DNA of 64,000 bases from Edaphobacter sp. 4G125 (GTDB lineage: Bacteria; Acidobacteriota; Terriglobia; Terriglobales; Acidobacteriaceae). The notes beneath the pieces were generated by a model. That model searched no databases. It saw nothing but the letters and a program-made list of their open reading frames with translations, and was not told the origin of the DNA. A program made the translations under genes and the position numbers. The stretch's first letter is position 1; each line of letters begins with the position of its first letter. The stretch is taken from positions 3,097,501 to 3,161,500 of the forward strand of contig NZ_CP060393.1 of the NCBI RefSeq assembly GCF_014274685.1, in the 5' to 3' direction. Positions 33,252-43,104 of the stretch are shown here, piece after piece.

Positions 33252-34781
33252 TTAGAAAAATCCCATCGCCTTCGGGCTGTAACTGATGAGCTGGTTCTTC
33301 GTCTGCTGATAGTGGTCGAGCATGATTTTGTGGTTTTCGCGGCCAATACCCGACTGCTTATACCCGCCGAAGGCAGCATGGGCTGGATACAGATGGTAGC
33401 AGTTCGTCCATACCCGGCCAGCTTGAATAGAGCGGCCAAAATGATAGGCACGATTGAGATCGCGAGTCCAGATGCCGGCTCCCAGTCCATACAACGTATC
33501 ATTCGCGATCGCCAGTGCCTCGTCATCATCCTTGAAGGTTGTCACTGAAACCACGGGGCCAAAGATTTCCTCCTGGAAGATACGCATCTTGTTGTTACCC
33601 TTGAAGACCGTCGGTTCGATATAGAAACCTTCCGCCAGATCTCCTTCCAGTTTTGCGCGCTTGCCACCCGTCAAAACCTCTGCCCCTTCCTGGCGGCCGA
33701 TGTCGAGATACGAAAGGATCTTCTCCATCTGCTCTGTCGAAGCCTGCGCTCCAATCATGGTTGTTTTGTCTAGCGGATTACCCTGCTGGATCGCCCTCAC
33801 CCGCTTCAACGCCCGCTCCATAAACCGGCCATAGATCGACTCATGAACCAAAGCACGCGATGGACAGGTACAGACTTCTCCCTGGTTCAGCGCAAACATT
33901 GCAAAGCCTTCAAGAGACTTGTCGAAGAAATCGTCGTCTTCGCGCATTACGTCGGCAAAGAAGATGTTGGGTGACTTGCCACCGAGTTCCAGCGTCACTG
34001 GAATAATGTTCTGCGACGCATACTGCATGATGAGTCGGCCAGTTGTCGTCTCGCCGGTAAACGCGATCTTGGCAATACGCGAACTCGAAGCTAGAGGCTT
34101 GCCGGCTTCCAGGCCAAAACCATTAACGATGTTCAGCACTCCAGGAGGAAGAATGTCCTGGATGAGTTCGGCAAAGACAAGGATACCGAGTGGTGTCTGC
34201 TCGGCGGGCTTCAGTACAACCGCGTTGCCGGCTGCAAGCGCGGGAGCCAACTTCCAGGCTGCCATCAATATTGGAAAGTTCCACGGGATAATCTGGCCGA
34301 CAACACCCAACGGCTCGTGATAGTGATACGCAACTGTGGTCTCGTCGATCTCGCTGATCGAACCTTCCTGCGCGCGAATCGCTCCAGCAAAGTAACGGAA
34401 GTGATCGATCGCGAGAGGAATGTCGGCCGCCATGGCCTCGCGAATAGGCTTACCGTTGTCCCATGTCTCCACAGTGGCAAGCATTTCTAGGTTGTCTTCC
34501 ATACGCTGCGCAATCTTCTCAAGCATGCGCGCACGCTCAGCGGGCGCAGTCTTGCCCCATGCAGTCTTCGCCGCATGAGCAGCATCCAGAGCGCGATCGA
34601 CATCTGCTGCATTCGACCGCGGAATCTCGCACAGGATCTGTCCCGTAACTGGTGTTACGTTCTCGAAGTATTGTCCAGAGGCGGGAGCCACCCACTCACC
34701 ACCAATAAAGTTGTTGTACCTTGCCCGAATTGATACGGGATAACCGTAAGCGCCGGGTCGCAGCGCAGTCATCGTTGCCAT
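33252..34781 (-). CDS. NAD-dependent aldehyde dehydrogenase (acetaldehyde/ExaC-like)
   Basis: A 509-residue ALDH, full length. Visible are the N-terminal [23 protein letters not shown], the PWNFP substrate-tunnel motif, the catalytic Glu in LELGGKSPN and the nucleophile Cys in [11 protein letters not shown], plus EEIFGPV near the C-terminus. It oxidises an aldehyde, probably acetaldehyde or a short-chain aldehyde, to the acid. It forms a tight pair with the DUF779 gene. The PQQ alcohol-type dehydrogenases elsewhere in the window could supply aldehydes, but the linkage is loose. Confidence 0.92.
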   Translation of the reverse strand: MATMTALRPGAYGYPVSIRARYNNFIGGEWVAPASGQYFENVTPVTGQILCEIPRSNAADVDRALDAAHAAKTAWGKTAPAERARMLEKIAQRMEDNLEMLATVETWDNGKPIREAMAADIPLAIDHFRYFAGAIRAQEGSISEIDETTVAYHYHEPLGVVGQIIPWNFPILMAAWKLAPALAAGNAVVLKPAEQTPLGILVFAELIQDILPPGVLNIVNGFGLEAGKPLASSSRIAKIAFTGETTTGRLIMQYASQNIIPVTLELGGKSPNIFFADVMREDDDFFDKSLEGFAMFALNQGEVCTCPSRALVHESIYGRFMERALKRVRAIQQGNPLDKTTMIGAQASTEQMEKILSYLDIGRQEGAEVLTGGKRAKLEGDLAEGFYIEPTVFKGNNKMRIFQEEIFGPVVSVTTFKDDDEALAIANDTLYGLGAGIWTRDLNRAYHFGRSIQAGRVWTNCYHLYPAHAAFGGYKQSGIGRENHKIMLDHYQQTKNQLISYSPKAMGFF

Positions 34782-34896
34782 ACTTCACACTCCTTCGCAA
34801 TCGTTTTTCACGACGCGCGGTGAATTGTAGCCCTCAAGAACCACGGATGTCATAGAAAGAATGTTTTCGTCGCGGCTGTTTTATCGAACAAAACAG

Positions 34897-34922
34897 AAGG
34901 GGCAGCCGCAATGGCTGCCCTT
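34897..34922 (-). terminator. Intrinsic terminator of the SYLF gene
   Basis: A GC-rich stem (GGGCAGCC against GGCTGCCC, extended by weaker pairs) with a 5-base loop, followed on the minus strand by TTCTGTTTTG. It lies about 20 bp past the stop of the SYLF gene. Confidence 0.8.
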
Positions 34923-34942
34923 CCTTCGCTCTTCTTCGAGAT

Positions 34943-35638
34943 TTAGGGTTTACGTCGTGGCGAAATCTTATTCAATTCCGCAAGTAACGTGCGTGCTGAA
35001 GCCGGAGCCTTGACTTCATGCTTGAAGACGATGTCCTGCGCAGTAAGATCTTTCCCGTAGAGGTTCTTGTTAGCGCCATTGTCAGGACGCATGCTTGATC
35101 CCGACAACGAAATACCAGCGAAAAGTCCCTGTGCCCGAGACCAGGAGAGTATCTCGGCCTTCAGCATGACGTCCGTCTCTGCACTGGCATTGCGGCCCAC
35201 CGGACCAGCCGCAGCCGAGGCATCGGCTCCGATCTTCACTTTGCTTGAAAGTACAGAACTAGCACCACGCTCATTCATAATCAGCAAAACGAAATCAGTT
35301 GCCTGACCGCCGATCTGAAATCCAAAGCTGGCGCCTTCCAGGGCCATCATTGTTGGAGCGCTCCACGGCCCCCTGAAATTCTTTCCCGTTCGGCAAGTCA
35401 TCACGCCGCGGCCATAACTTCCGCCCACAACAAAAGCTGCTTTCTTTACGGAAGGATAAACAACGACGCACTCTGCCTTATCGATCAAGTCCTGAGGAAT
35501 TCCTTTGTCAGGAGCTTCCAGGATGTCTCGTAAAACCAGGCCTGACTCTTTGACGCGATCTTCTTCTTTCTCCTGCCCTTTCGCCATCAGGGGTAGCACC
35601 AGCAGAACGCCTAACGATAGACATGCAATTTTCTTCAT
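34943..35638 (-). CDS. Exported SYLF-domain (Ysc84-like) lipid-binding protein
   Basis: A 231-residue protein with an N-terminal signal peptide (CLSLGVLLVLPLMAKG) and a SYLF domain: ECVVVYPSVKKAAFVVGGSYGRGV, FGFQIGGQATDFVLLIMNERG, GRNASAETD and the terminal SRAQGLFAGISLSGSSMRPD. Bacterial SYLF proteins are secreted or periplasmic and related to eukaryotic phosphoinositide-binding Ysc84; the bacterial role is undefined. It is a single gene with its own terminator. Start ATG 35638 follows a purine-rich AGGAGAGGAAG. Confidence 0.9.
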   Translation of the reverse strand: MKKIACLSLGVLLVLPLMAKGQEKEEDRVKESGLVLRDILEAPDKGIPQDLIDKAECVVVYPSVKKAAFVVGGSYGRGVMTCRTGKNFRGPWSAPTMMALEGASFGFQIGGQATDFVLLIMNERGASSVLSSKVKIGADASAAAGPVGRNASAETDVMLKAEILSWSRAQGLFAGISLSGSSMRPDNGANKNLYGKDLTAQDIVFKHEVKAPASARTLLAELNKISPRRKP

Positions 35639-35831
35639 CTTCCTCTCCTCAACTCCTTAATTTTTTCTCTATTACTTGATGCGGGAGATCCGTGAACCCT
35701 TTTGCAGCCGAAGCCACTATACGCTACTAGGAAGCCTCCACAAATACGACGTCTCATTTTTTATTGCAGTTGCTCGAGTTGCGTTATCCAGCGATGAAAT
35801 TCATGGTTTCAGGACCTGTCCTTTACCATCC

Positions 35832-36551
35832 CTAACTCTCTCCATACACCGGAACAGACGCACCATGGACAACCCGCGCCTCATCGCTGGCAAGGAACAA
35901 AATGACGCGCGCAATCTCCTCCGGCTTTGGCCATCTGTCAAAATCGGCGTCTGGCATCCCCTTTCGATTCGCTTCCGTATCAATGATGCTCGGCAAAATC
36001 GAATTAACCCGTACCCCTGTTCCTTTGACATCGGCTGCAAGACAGTCCATCAGAGCCACAGCAGCAGCTTTAGACGCCGCATATGCTGAGGCTCCAGCTG
36101 CGTGATCAAATGCAGCCTTCGCTGCGACATTGATGAGTACTCCCCTTCCCTGCTGAACCAGCGCCGGGATCGTGGTACGTCCAAGTACAAATCCAACGCG
36201 CAGATTCAAATCCAACATCCGTTCGAATACCTTTGGCTCTAGCTCCCATAGTTTGATTCCGCCTGCATAGCCACCCACGGTATTAACCACGACATCCAAT
36301 CTGCCATGCTTTGACAAAATACTAGAGACTAAGGCCGATATCGCAGATTCATCCGTTGCATCCGCCTGCACACCTTCAATGAAACCGGCCTTCTCCCCTG
36401 CGGCCTGCTTCAATGCGGTGAGCTCGGCCGCGTTGCGATAAGTTGTAGTAACCTTTGCGTTCTCCGCGGCAAAGGCCAGAACAACACTGCGACCAAGCCC
36501 ACCTGTTCCTCCGGTCACCAGAACAACTTTGCTTGCATGACTGATCTGCAT
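35832..36551 (-). CDS. Short-chain dehydrogenase/reductase (SDR)
   Basis: A 239-residue classical SDR: N-terminal Rossmann glycine motif VTGGTGGLGR, VVNTVGGYAGG in the NNAG position (the second Asn replaced, as in some divergent members), the catalytic Tyr-x3-Lys in SAYAASKAAA, and RVNSILPSIIDTEANR downstream. NAD(P)-dependent oxidoreductase of unknown substrate. AGAGATGCAG surrounds the start. It is divergent from the flavoprotein gene across 123 bp and probably monocistronic. Confidence 0.87.
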   Translation of the reverse strand: MQISHASKVVLVTGGTGGLGRSVVLAFAAENAKVTTTYRNAAELTALKQAAGEKAGFIEGVQADATDESAISALVSSILSKHGRLDVVVNTVGGYAGGIKLWELEPKVFERMLDLNLRVGFVLGRTTIPALVQQGRGVLINVAAKAAFDHAAGASAYAASKAAAVALMDCLAADVKGTGVRVNSILPSIIDTEANRKGMPDADFDRWPKPEEIARVILFLASDEARVVHGASVPVYGES

Positions 36552-36674
36552 CTCTCGAATCTCCCTTCTTCAGACGACTTTATCAAGTGCGTAGATTGCA
36601 AGAGAACAGATCCTCCTCCTGCCACATTTGATCGAATGCTATCGCTAACCTGAACGAACTGGTACCCTCAATCG

Positions 36675-38057
36675 ATGATGCCAACACCCTTCGATGCCAT
36701 CATCATCGGGGCTGGCCAGGCCGGTCCCTCCCTCGCAGGCAGACTCGCACAGGCAGGTCGTAAGGTCGCCATCGTCGAACGCAAACTCTTTGGCGGGACC
36801 TGTGTCAATACCGGTTGTACTCCTACCAAAACACTGATTGCCAGCGCCTATGTTGCCCACAAGGCCCATACCGCCAAGATGTATGGCATCGATGTCTCAG
36901 GTCCGGTACATGCCGATATGAGGGAGATCAAAGCCCGTAAAGATTCCATTTTGCTCAAGTCTCGCGACAACATCGAATCATGGTTGCGCGACATGCAGAA
37001 TTGTACGGTCTTCACCGGCCATGCTCGCTTTGAGTCTCCCACGACCATCCGAGTCGATAAAGAACTTCTCTCTGCTCCGCAAATCTTTCTCAATGTCGGC
37101 GGACGCGCCTCCGTACCTCCAATACCAGGCGTCCATGAGGTGCCCTTCCTTACCAACACCTCTCTCCTCGACCTTGAAGAACTTCCCCGCCATCTTGCGA
37201 TCGTAGGAGGAAGCTACATTGGTATCGAATTTGCGCAGGCTTTCCGGCGCTTTGGCAGCGAGATCACTATCATCGAAATGGGGCCGCGTCTTGCGCAACG
37301 CGAAGATGACGACGTCTCCTCAACAATCAAAGAGATCCTCGAAAAAGAAGGTATCCGCATCCGGCTTAACGCCGAATGCATCAGTCTGGATCATTCGCCT
37401 GAAGGTGTGTCTGTACATGTCAACTGCAACGAAGACAACAAGCCCCTCATAGCATCCCATGTCCTTCTTGCAGTAGGCCGCCGCCCCAATACCGATGACC
37501 TCGGTCTCGACAAAGCAGGAGTCGCCACCGACCAACACGGCTATATCAAGGTCGATGACCAGCTCCGCACAAATGTGTCCGGGATCTGGGCACTGGGAGA
37601 TTGCAACGGCAAAGGAGCCTTCACCCACACCGCCTACAATGACTTCGAGATCGTCGCTGCCAATCTGCTCGACAACGATCCCCGCTGTGTCAGCGACCGT
37701 ATCCCCACGTATGCCCTCTTCATGGATCCTCCCCTGGCCCGTGTCGGCCTCACCGAGCGCGAAGTGCGTCAGTCAGGTAAACCAGCACTCATGGGGACTC
37801 GCCCGATGACCAAAGTAAATCGCGCTGTCGAGAAAGGCGAGAGCGAAGGCTTTATGAAGATTCTGGTTGATGTCGAAAGCAAGCAGATCCTTGGAGCCTC
37901 CATCCTCGGAACCAGTGGCGACGAAGCGATTCACTGCATCACAGATGTCATGTATGCTCGAGCGCCTTACACGACGATCCAGCGCGCCGTGCACATCCAT
38001 CCCACCGTCTCCGAACTGATTCCTACAGTACTCGGCGACCTCCAACCCCTGTCGTAA
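36675..38057 (+). CDS. Mercuric reductase-like FAD/NAD(P) disulfide oxidoreductase
   Basis: A 460-residue class I pyridine nucleotide-disulfide oxidoreductase: FAD motif IIIGAGQAGPSLAG, redox pair Cys43/Cys48 in GGTCVNTGC, NAD(P) motif IVGGSYIGIEFA, second FAD motif WALGDCNGKGAF and the C-terminal dimer-domain HIHPTVSELIP, with the His-Glu of the family. It lacks MerA's N-terminal metal domain and C-terminal CC pair, so mercury reduction is unlikely; it is a generic disulfide or quinone reductase. ATG 36678, one codon downstream, is equally possible. Its last 35 bp overlap the 3' end of the convergent membrane protein gene. Confidence 0.9.
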   Translation: MMPTPFDAIIIGAGQAGPSLAGRLAQAGRKVAIVERKLFGGTCVNTGCTPTKTLIASAYVAHKAHTAKMYGIDVSGPVHADMREIKARKDSILLKSRDNIESWLRDMQNCTVFTGHARFESPTTIRVDKELLSAPQIFLNVGGRASVPPIPGVHEVPFLTNTSLLDLEELPRHLAIVGGSYIGIEFAQAFRRFGSEITIIEMGPRLAQREDDDVSSTIKEILEKEGIRIRLNAECISLDHSPEGVSVHVNCNEDNKPLIASHVLLAVGRRPNTDDLGLDKAGVATDQHGYIKVDDQLRTNVSGIWALGDCNGKGAFTHTAYNDFEIVAANLLDNDPRCVSDRIPTYALFMDPPLARVGLTEREVRQSGKPALMGTRPMTKVNRAVEKGESEGFMKILVDVESKQILGASILGTSGDEAIHCITDVMYARAPYTTIQRAVHIHPTVSELIPTVLGDLQPLS

Positions 38058-39435
38058 TTTCAGATTCTGGAATGCGTACAAATAATGCTCCTGCCCACAG
38101 TATGAGCAAGGGGAAGAGTTCCAACGTGTACCGTGGCTCTGAGTTATCGAGTGTCAGTAGTAGCGCACATCGTAACGCAAAGAATGCAATCATCGACCAG
38201 GCCAGCACCGCGTGTCCACCCCATCCTCTTCGCCTCCAACGCCACAGCCCGATCGCTCCGGCCGTGAAATACACAAGATTCAGCAAGGCATACGTTCCCG
38301 CAAAGATAGTCTGCTTTGGGTGCCTCCACTTCCACCACTCCAAATCGGACTCCATCATCTCCGTTCGCGGGCGGAAAGCCATATCCACCAACCGCGCGAC
38401 TGGCAGAACCAGGTAATACCGCACCGGATCGTCAGCGATCCTCTCCTCAGCCAATGCGCCAAATCCCGCATCCAGCTCTGGTGTCGCATTGAAATCCTGA
38501 TTGTGTTTGTTCAGCAATGCCTCTACCCGGCTGTACTGCTCCTCCGTATCAAACGCTCGGGTCGGAATATCGTCGATGTCGATCATTGCAGTGTTCCAGT
38601 TCCAGTACACATCCTCCGTTGAGACAAACTCGATTGCCCAGGTGCGATACCAGCGATCGAATCCGTGCGGAATTAACTCGCCCGGGTCAACCGCATCCTT
38701 CGGAACCAGTGGCTGAAATACATGGAAGGTCCGCCAGTTACGGACTGTCCACGGCATTAGCGGTAGAACCACGCAAAGCGCCGCCACAGCAACCGGCGCC
38801 GCATTCCTACCCTTAAACCCACCCCGCAAACTGACCCACCCCATCGCAGAAAGAATTGCAACTGATAGCAACCCCTGCTCTGGACGCAGTAACACAGCGT
38901 AAGCCAGCGCCATTGCAATGGCCCAAAGCCAGCGATTCCACCCCCCCTCCAGTTCTTTCCATCGAACCAACCCGTAAAACGCAACTACGATGCAAGTCAG
39001 CGTAAGGGTCTCGGTTAAAGGAGCTGCAACATAATTTGCGGTAAAGGGACACAGTGCCGCCATCCACAACACTGCGATTCCAGCCCGCCGCCCAAAAATG
39101 CGTCTCGCTAAATCGCCCAGCAGAATACACGTACCCAGATCGATCAGGCATTGTGCCAACATCACTGCCGAATATCTGTCATCGCCAAATACCCTAAAGC
39201 ATAGGGCCAGAAACATCGGGTATCCCGGTAGCCGGATCAGCGTCGGAAGCGGCCCTGACGCTGACTCTGCAAAGCCATAAACGCCGTGATGCATCCAGTT
39301 CTTCGCGATATCTCCATAGATCAGCGTATCCCCGGCGATTCGCGGGGTATGCAACACAAAGGCCAGCCGCAGCGCCAGTCCCAGCACCACTGCGCCCCAG
39401 AATAAAATCAACCCTTTTCGTCGAGGAATTAGCAT
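38023..39435 (-). CDS. GT39/ArnT-like multi-pass glycosyltransferase
   Basis: A 470-residue integral membrane protein with about ten hydrophobic segments. The first periplasmic loop carries the acidic motif AGDTLIYGDIAKNW, matching the Asp-containing loop 1 of polyprenyl-phosphate-sugar-dependent GT39/GT83 enzymes. A large C-terminal hydrophilic loop (RYYLVLPVARL region) precedes the last helices. It would transfer a sugar from a lipid carrier to a protein or glycan in the periplasm. It converges on the flavoprotein gene, with the two coding ends overlapping by 35 bp. Confidence 0.8.
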   Translation of the reverse strand: MLIPRRKGLILFWGAVVLGLALRLAFVLHTPRIAGDTLIYGDIAKNWMHHGVYGFAESASGPLPTLIRLPGYPMFLALCFRVFGDDRYSAVMLAQCLIDLGTCILLGDLARRIFGRRAGIAVLWMAALCPFTANYVAAPLTETLTLTCIVVAFYGLVRWKELEGGWNRWLWAIAMALAYAVLLRPEQGLLSVAILSAMGWVSLRGGFKGRNAAPVAVAALCVVLPLMPWTVRNWRTFHVFQPLVPKDAVDPGELIPHGFDRWYRTWAIEFVSTEDVYWNWNTAMIDIDDIPTRAFDTEEQYSRVEALLNKHNQDFNATPELDAGFGALAEERIADDPVRYYLVLPVARLVDMAFRPRTEMMESDLEWWKWRHPKQTIFAGTYALLNLVYFTAGAIGLWRWRRRGWGGHAVLAWSMIAFFALRCALLLTLDNSEPRYTLELFPLLILWAGALFVRIPESEITTGVGGRRVL

Positions 39436-39551
39436 CCAAACTGCATCATACTGCGAACTTTATCCCCTTCAACCGTTTCGTTGACTCTAGACTCTTCCCT
39501 GCTTAGGATGGAGCCTGAGGCAAAGCCCATCGCGAAAAGCCTCACTCCCTG

Positions 39552-42500
39552 ATGGCCAAACAGATCTTCTACGACCCGCAACGCAAGCGCTGGAAACGCC
39601 TCCGGGTCATCCTTGACTCACTTGCATTCATCGGCCTAATTCTCGCCATTATTTTTTTCGTCGGACTGATCCGCATGAAGCCCCTACCAGAGCTCATGCT
39701 TGAGACGCAAAAACGGAACTACCGTGCTCTTGCGAATCAACCGCAGAAAAATCAGAAGCTTCGCCGATCTGCCCATCGTAAAACGGATATTAAGCCTTCA
39801 GACGTCCCTCTAAACTCAGGCGAAGGCCTACGCGCTGCATACTATGTCGAAGACGACCCCGCCAGCTATTCCTCCTTCCGCCAGCACATCTCTCAAATCG
39901 ACATTCTCTTTCCTGAGTGGCTTCATGTTGTAACCCCGGATGGAAACCTGACTGGATATTCCCTCGACAACCGGCCCTATAACATCATCGAAAAAGGCAC
40001 GGTTCACTCCGTCGATCGTGACGGCAAAGTGGCATCTACCATTGCAACGACTCGTGTCAACCTCGATGTCGTTCCACTGGTAAACAACTACAACCCAGTT
40101 AAGAACCAGTTTCTCCCCGAAATCGGGGATTTCCTTCTTAACGAGACCGCACGCGCCAACTTCATCCATCAGATCGACGCCTTTCTCGCTGCGAATCCTT
40201 CGTACCGTGGGCTCTCACTTGACTTTGAGGAGATTCCTACTAATGCGCAGCCTGGATTCAATGCACTCGTCGCTGGCCTTTATAACGACTTCCATCCACG
40301 CAACCTGCACCTCTACATAAACGTCCCGGTCCGCGACGACGATTTCGATATGAAATTCCTCGCCGATCACTCTGATGGGCTGCTCCTGATGAACTACGAC
40401 GAGCATGAGTCTGGCGGAGATCCCGGGCCCATCGCCTCGCAGGATTGGTTCACCGACAATCTCAAAGCAATTCTTAAGGTTGTTCCGAAAGAAAAGATCA
40501 TTTGTGCGATCGGGAGCTACGGTTACAACTGGACCACGACCCTCCCTTCCCCAACAAAGAAAGGTCATAAGCAGCAGCCAGAAAAGGTCTTATCCGCAGT
40601 TCCGCTCTCAACTCAGGAGGCATGGCAGAATGCCTATGACTCTGGATCTCAAATCGATCTCGATGACGATTCGCTAAATGTCCACTTTGCTTACGATGAC
40701 GTCGACTCCCACGTTCGGCATTACGTCTGGTTTCTGGATGCCGTCACCGTCCTAAACCAGATGCGCGCGGCCCGCGCTCTTGGGATCCAGACCTACGCCC
40801 TGTGGCGGTTAGGACAGGAAGATAATTCTCTGTGGAAAATATGGGACCGTCCTCTCAACGCCGATCCCGAGCATGACCTCGCGCATGTTTCTCCTGGCTA
40901 TGACGTCGATACCGAAGGGGAAGGCGATGTTCTGCGCATCACTCGTCGACCTCAAGATGGAGCACGTGACCTTGCGATGGACGACGATGACTCTGTTCCG
41001 TTGCGCTATCGCATGGTGGTACAGGAATCGATGCAGTCATATCCACTTTCCTACACCATCACGCAATACGGCTATCACCCCAAAAAAGTCGCGATCTCCT
41101 TCGATGACGGTCCAGATGCCAAGTGGACGCCTAAAATCCTTGACGTCCTGAAACAATACAATGTCAAAGCTGTCTTCCTGATGATTGGAGAAGAAGCCGA
41201 AAAGAACGTCGGGATCATGCAGCGCGTCTATCGCGAAGGCCATGAGATCGGAAATCACAGCTTCACACATCCCGACATCAGCGTAATCCCCAAAGCCCAG
41301 GTCGATCTCGAGCTGAATCTTACAGAACGCCTCTTCGGTGCCAAACTTGGAGTCCAGCCACTCTATTTCCGTCCCCCCTATTCCATTGACCAGGAACCTG
41401 ACACTAATGATCAGGCTGCCCCTGTAGACCGGATTCAGAGCCTTGGCTACGTCATCCTCGGGAACAAAATCGATACGAACGACTGGGATGAGACTCCGCG
41501 AAAGACCCCGCAGGAGATCACCGACAGCGTCTTCAGCCAGATTGCCGACATGGAGAAAAACCCCTGGCAGCGCGGCTCCATCATTCTGATGCATGATGGG
41601 GGCGGTGATCGCTCCGCAACCGTGGCCGCACTCCCCATGCTGATTACCCAGCTGCGCGCTCGCGGTTATGAGATCGTTCCTGTCGCAGAGCTGATCGGAA
41701 AAACTCGTGCTGAGGTTATGCCTCCCCTGACACCTCACCAGCGCTGGCAGGCCCGTGCCGATTCCATTACTTTCTTTCTTATCGGATTTTTCAACAACTT
41801 TGTAGTCGCTGTCTTTTTTGTCGGTGACATCCTGATGAGCGGGCGACTCATCATCATCGGGGCATTTGCGCTGATTGATCGTCTTCGCACTCGCAAAAAC
41901 TACGCCGGCCCAGACTACAATCCTCGCGTTGCCGTTCTCATCCCGGCATATAACGAAGAAAAGGTCATCGCGCGGACGATCCGTTCCGTGATGATGTCGA
42001 ATTACAAGAACCTTCGTATCATCGTCATCGACGACGGTTCCTCAGACAACACCGCTAAAGTCGTCCACGACACCTATCCTGTAGATCTCGCTTCCGGGCG
42101 TCTTACGCTACTCACGAAACCAAATGGCGGCAAAGCTGAAGCCCTGAACTTCGCTCTGAATCAAACCGACGAAGAGATCTATGTCGGCATCGACGCAGAC
42201 GGCGTTATCGCCCATGACGCTATCACCCGCCTCGTCAGCCATTTTGCTAATCCGAAGATTGGAGCCGTTGCTGGAAACGCCAAGGTTGGCAATCGCGTCA
42301 ACCTCTGGACGCGCTGGCAGGCCCTAGAATACATCACCAGTCAGAATTTTGAGCGACGCGCCCTCGATCTCTTCGATGTCGTCATGGTTGTCCCGGGAGC
42401 CATTGGAGCATGGCGTACCTCTGCTGTTCGCGATGGCGGCGGGTATCACCCCGATACTGTCGCCGAAGATGCGGACCTTACGATGAACATCCTCGAACAA

Positions 42501-43076
42501 GGATATTCGGTCATCTACGAAGACCAGGCGCTCGCCTTTACCGAGGCCCCAGTCAACATGGATGGCTTGATGCGCCAGCGCTTCCGTTGGTCGTTTGGCA
42601 TTCTTCAGGCGGTCTTCAAACATCGTGGAGCCATCACCAAACATCTCGCCATGGGCCTCTTTGCGCTGCCCAATATCGTGGTCTTCCAGATTCTTCTTCC
42701 CCTGGTTTCGCCTCTAATCGATCTCATGTTCGTCGCGGGCGTTATCAATTACTTTGTCGATAAGCATTTCCATCCCGACTCGGCTTCGGCAGCCAGCTTC
42801 CATAAGCTGCTCATCTTCTTCACCGCCTTCCTGGTCATCGACTTCCTTACCTCGGCCCTTGCCTTTGCGCTCGAACGCAAACATCCGGCTAGCCGGGGTG
42901 ACGCATGGCTCCTGGTTCATATCTGGATTCAACGATTCAGCTACCGCCAGGTTTTCTCGATCGTGCTGCTGAAGACCATTAAACGGGCCATCGACGGCAA
43001 ACCATTCAACTGGGACAAGCTTGAGCGTACCGCCCAGATGTCAAAGCAGACAGAAGCTCTAGCCGAACGAAAGTAA
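39552..43076 (+). CDS. GH18-like/polysaccharide deacetylase/GT2 synthase trifunctional protein
   Basis: An 1174-residue fusion. A transmembrane helix (about 19-41) precedes a GH18-like barrel (about 95-480, with DFEE at 224-227 in the position of the catalytic Asp-x-Glu). Next is a NodB/CE4 deacetylase (about 512-720: Asp519 in FDDGPD, zinc His569 and His573 in NHSFTH, RPPY), two helices (about 737-775), a processive GT2 domain (PAYNEE, Asp827-Asp828, Asp881-x-Asp883, EDADL, QRFRW at 1009-1013) and C-terminal helices. The layout puts hydrolase and deacetylase outside and synthase inside, as in poly-N-acetylglucosamine systems (PgaB plus PgaC) but in one chain. The product is probably a partly deacetylated aminosugar polymer. 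Confidence 0.88.
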   Translation: MAKQIFYDPQRKRWKRLRVILDSLAFIGLILAIIFFVGLIRMKPLPELMLETQKRNYRALANQPQKNQKLRRSAHRKTDIKPSDVPLNSGEGLRAAYYVEDDPASYSSFRQHISQIDILFPEWLHVVTPDGNLTGYSLDNRPYNIIEKGTVHSVDRDGKVASTIATTRVNLDVVPLVNNYNPVKNQFLPEIGDFLLNETARANFIHQIDAFLAANPSYRGLSLDFEEIPTNAQPGFNALVAGLYNDFHPRNLHLYINVPVRDDDFDMKFLADHSDGLLLMNYDEHESGGDPGPIASQDWFTDNLKAILKVVPKEKIICAIGSYGYNWTTTLPSPTKKGHKQQPEKVLSAVPLSTQEAWQNAYDSGSQIDLDDDSLNVHFAYDDVDSHVRHYVWFLDAVTVLNQMRAARALGIQTYALWRLGQEDNSLWKIWDRPLNADPEHDLAHVSPGYDVDTEGEGDVLRITRRPQDGARDLAMDDDDSVPLRYRMVVQESMQSYPLSYTITQYGYHPKKVAISFDDGPDAKWTPKILDVLKQYNVKAVFLMIGEEAEKNVGIMQRVYREGHEIGNHSFTHPDISVIPKAQVDLELNLTERLFGAKLGVQPLYFRPPYSIDQEPDTNDQAAPVDRIQSLGYVILGNKIDTNDWDETPRKTPQEITDSVFSQIADMEKNPWQRGSIILMHDGGGDRSATVAALPMLITQLRARGYEIVPVAELIGKTRAEVMPPLTPHQRWQARADSITFFLIGFFNNFVVAVFFVGDILMSGRLIIIGAFALIDRLRTRKNYAGPDYNPRVAVLIPAYNEEKVIARTIRSVMMSNYKNLRIIVIDDGSSDNTAKVVHDTYPVDLASGRLTLLTKPNGGKAEALNFALNQTDEEIYVGIDADGVIAHDAITRLVSHFANPKIGAVAGNAKVGNRVNLWTRWQALEYITSQNFERRALDLFDVVMVVPGAIGAWRTSAVRDGGGYHPDTVAEDADLTMNILEQGYSVIYEDQALAFTEAPVNMDGLMRQRFRWSFGILQAVFKHRGAITKHLAMGLFALPNIVVFQILLPLVSPLIDLMFVAGVINYFVDKHFHPDSASAASFHKLLIFFTAFLVIDFLTSALAFALERKHPASRGDAWLLVHIWIQRFSYRQVFSIVLLKTIKRAIDGKPFNWDKLERTAQMSKQTEALAERK

Positions 43077-43104
43077 CCTCGCGCACCAAAAGATCTCTTA
43101 TGCC

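Noticed and set aside
36675..38057. Mercuric reductase (merA) assignment
   Set aside because: The CVNTGC redox pair is present, but the N-terminal metal domain and C-terminal vicinal cysteines of MerA are missing and no mer genes are nearby.
41037..41738. A 233-codon minus-strand reading frame
   Set aside because: Antisense shadow of the deacetylase domain of the trifunctional synthase; no recognisable motifs.
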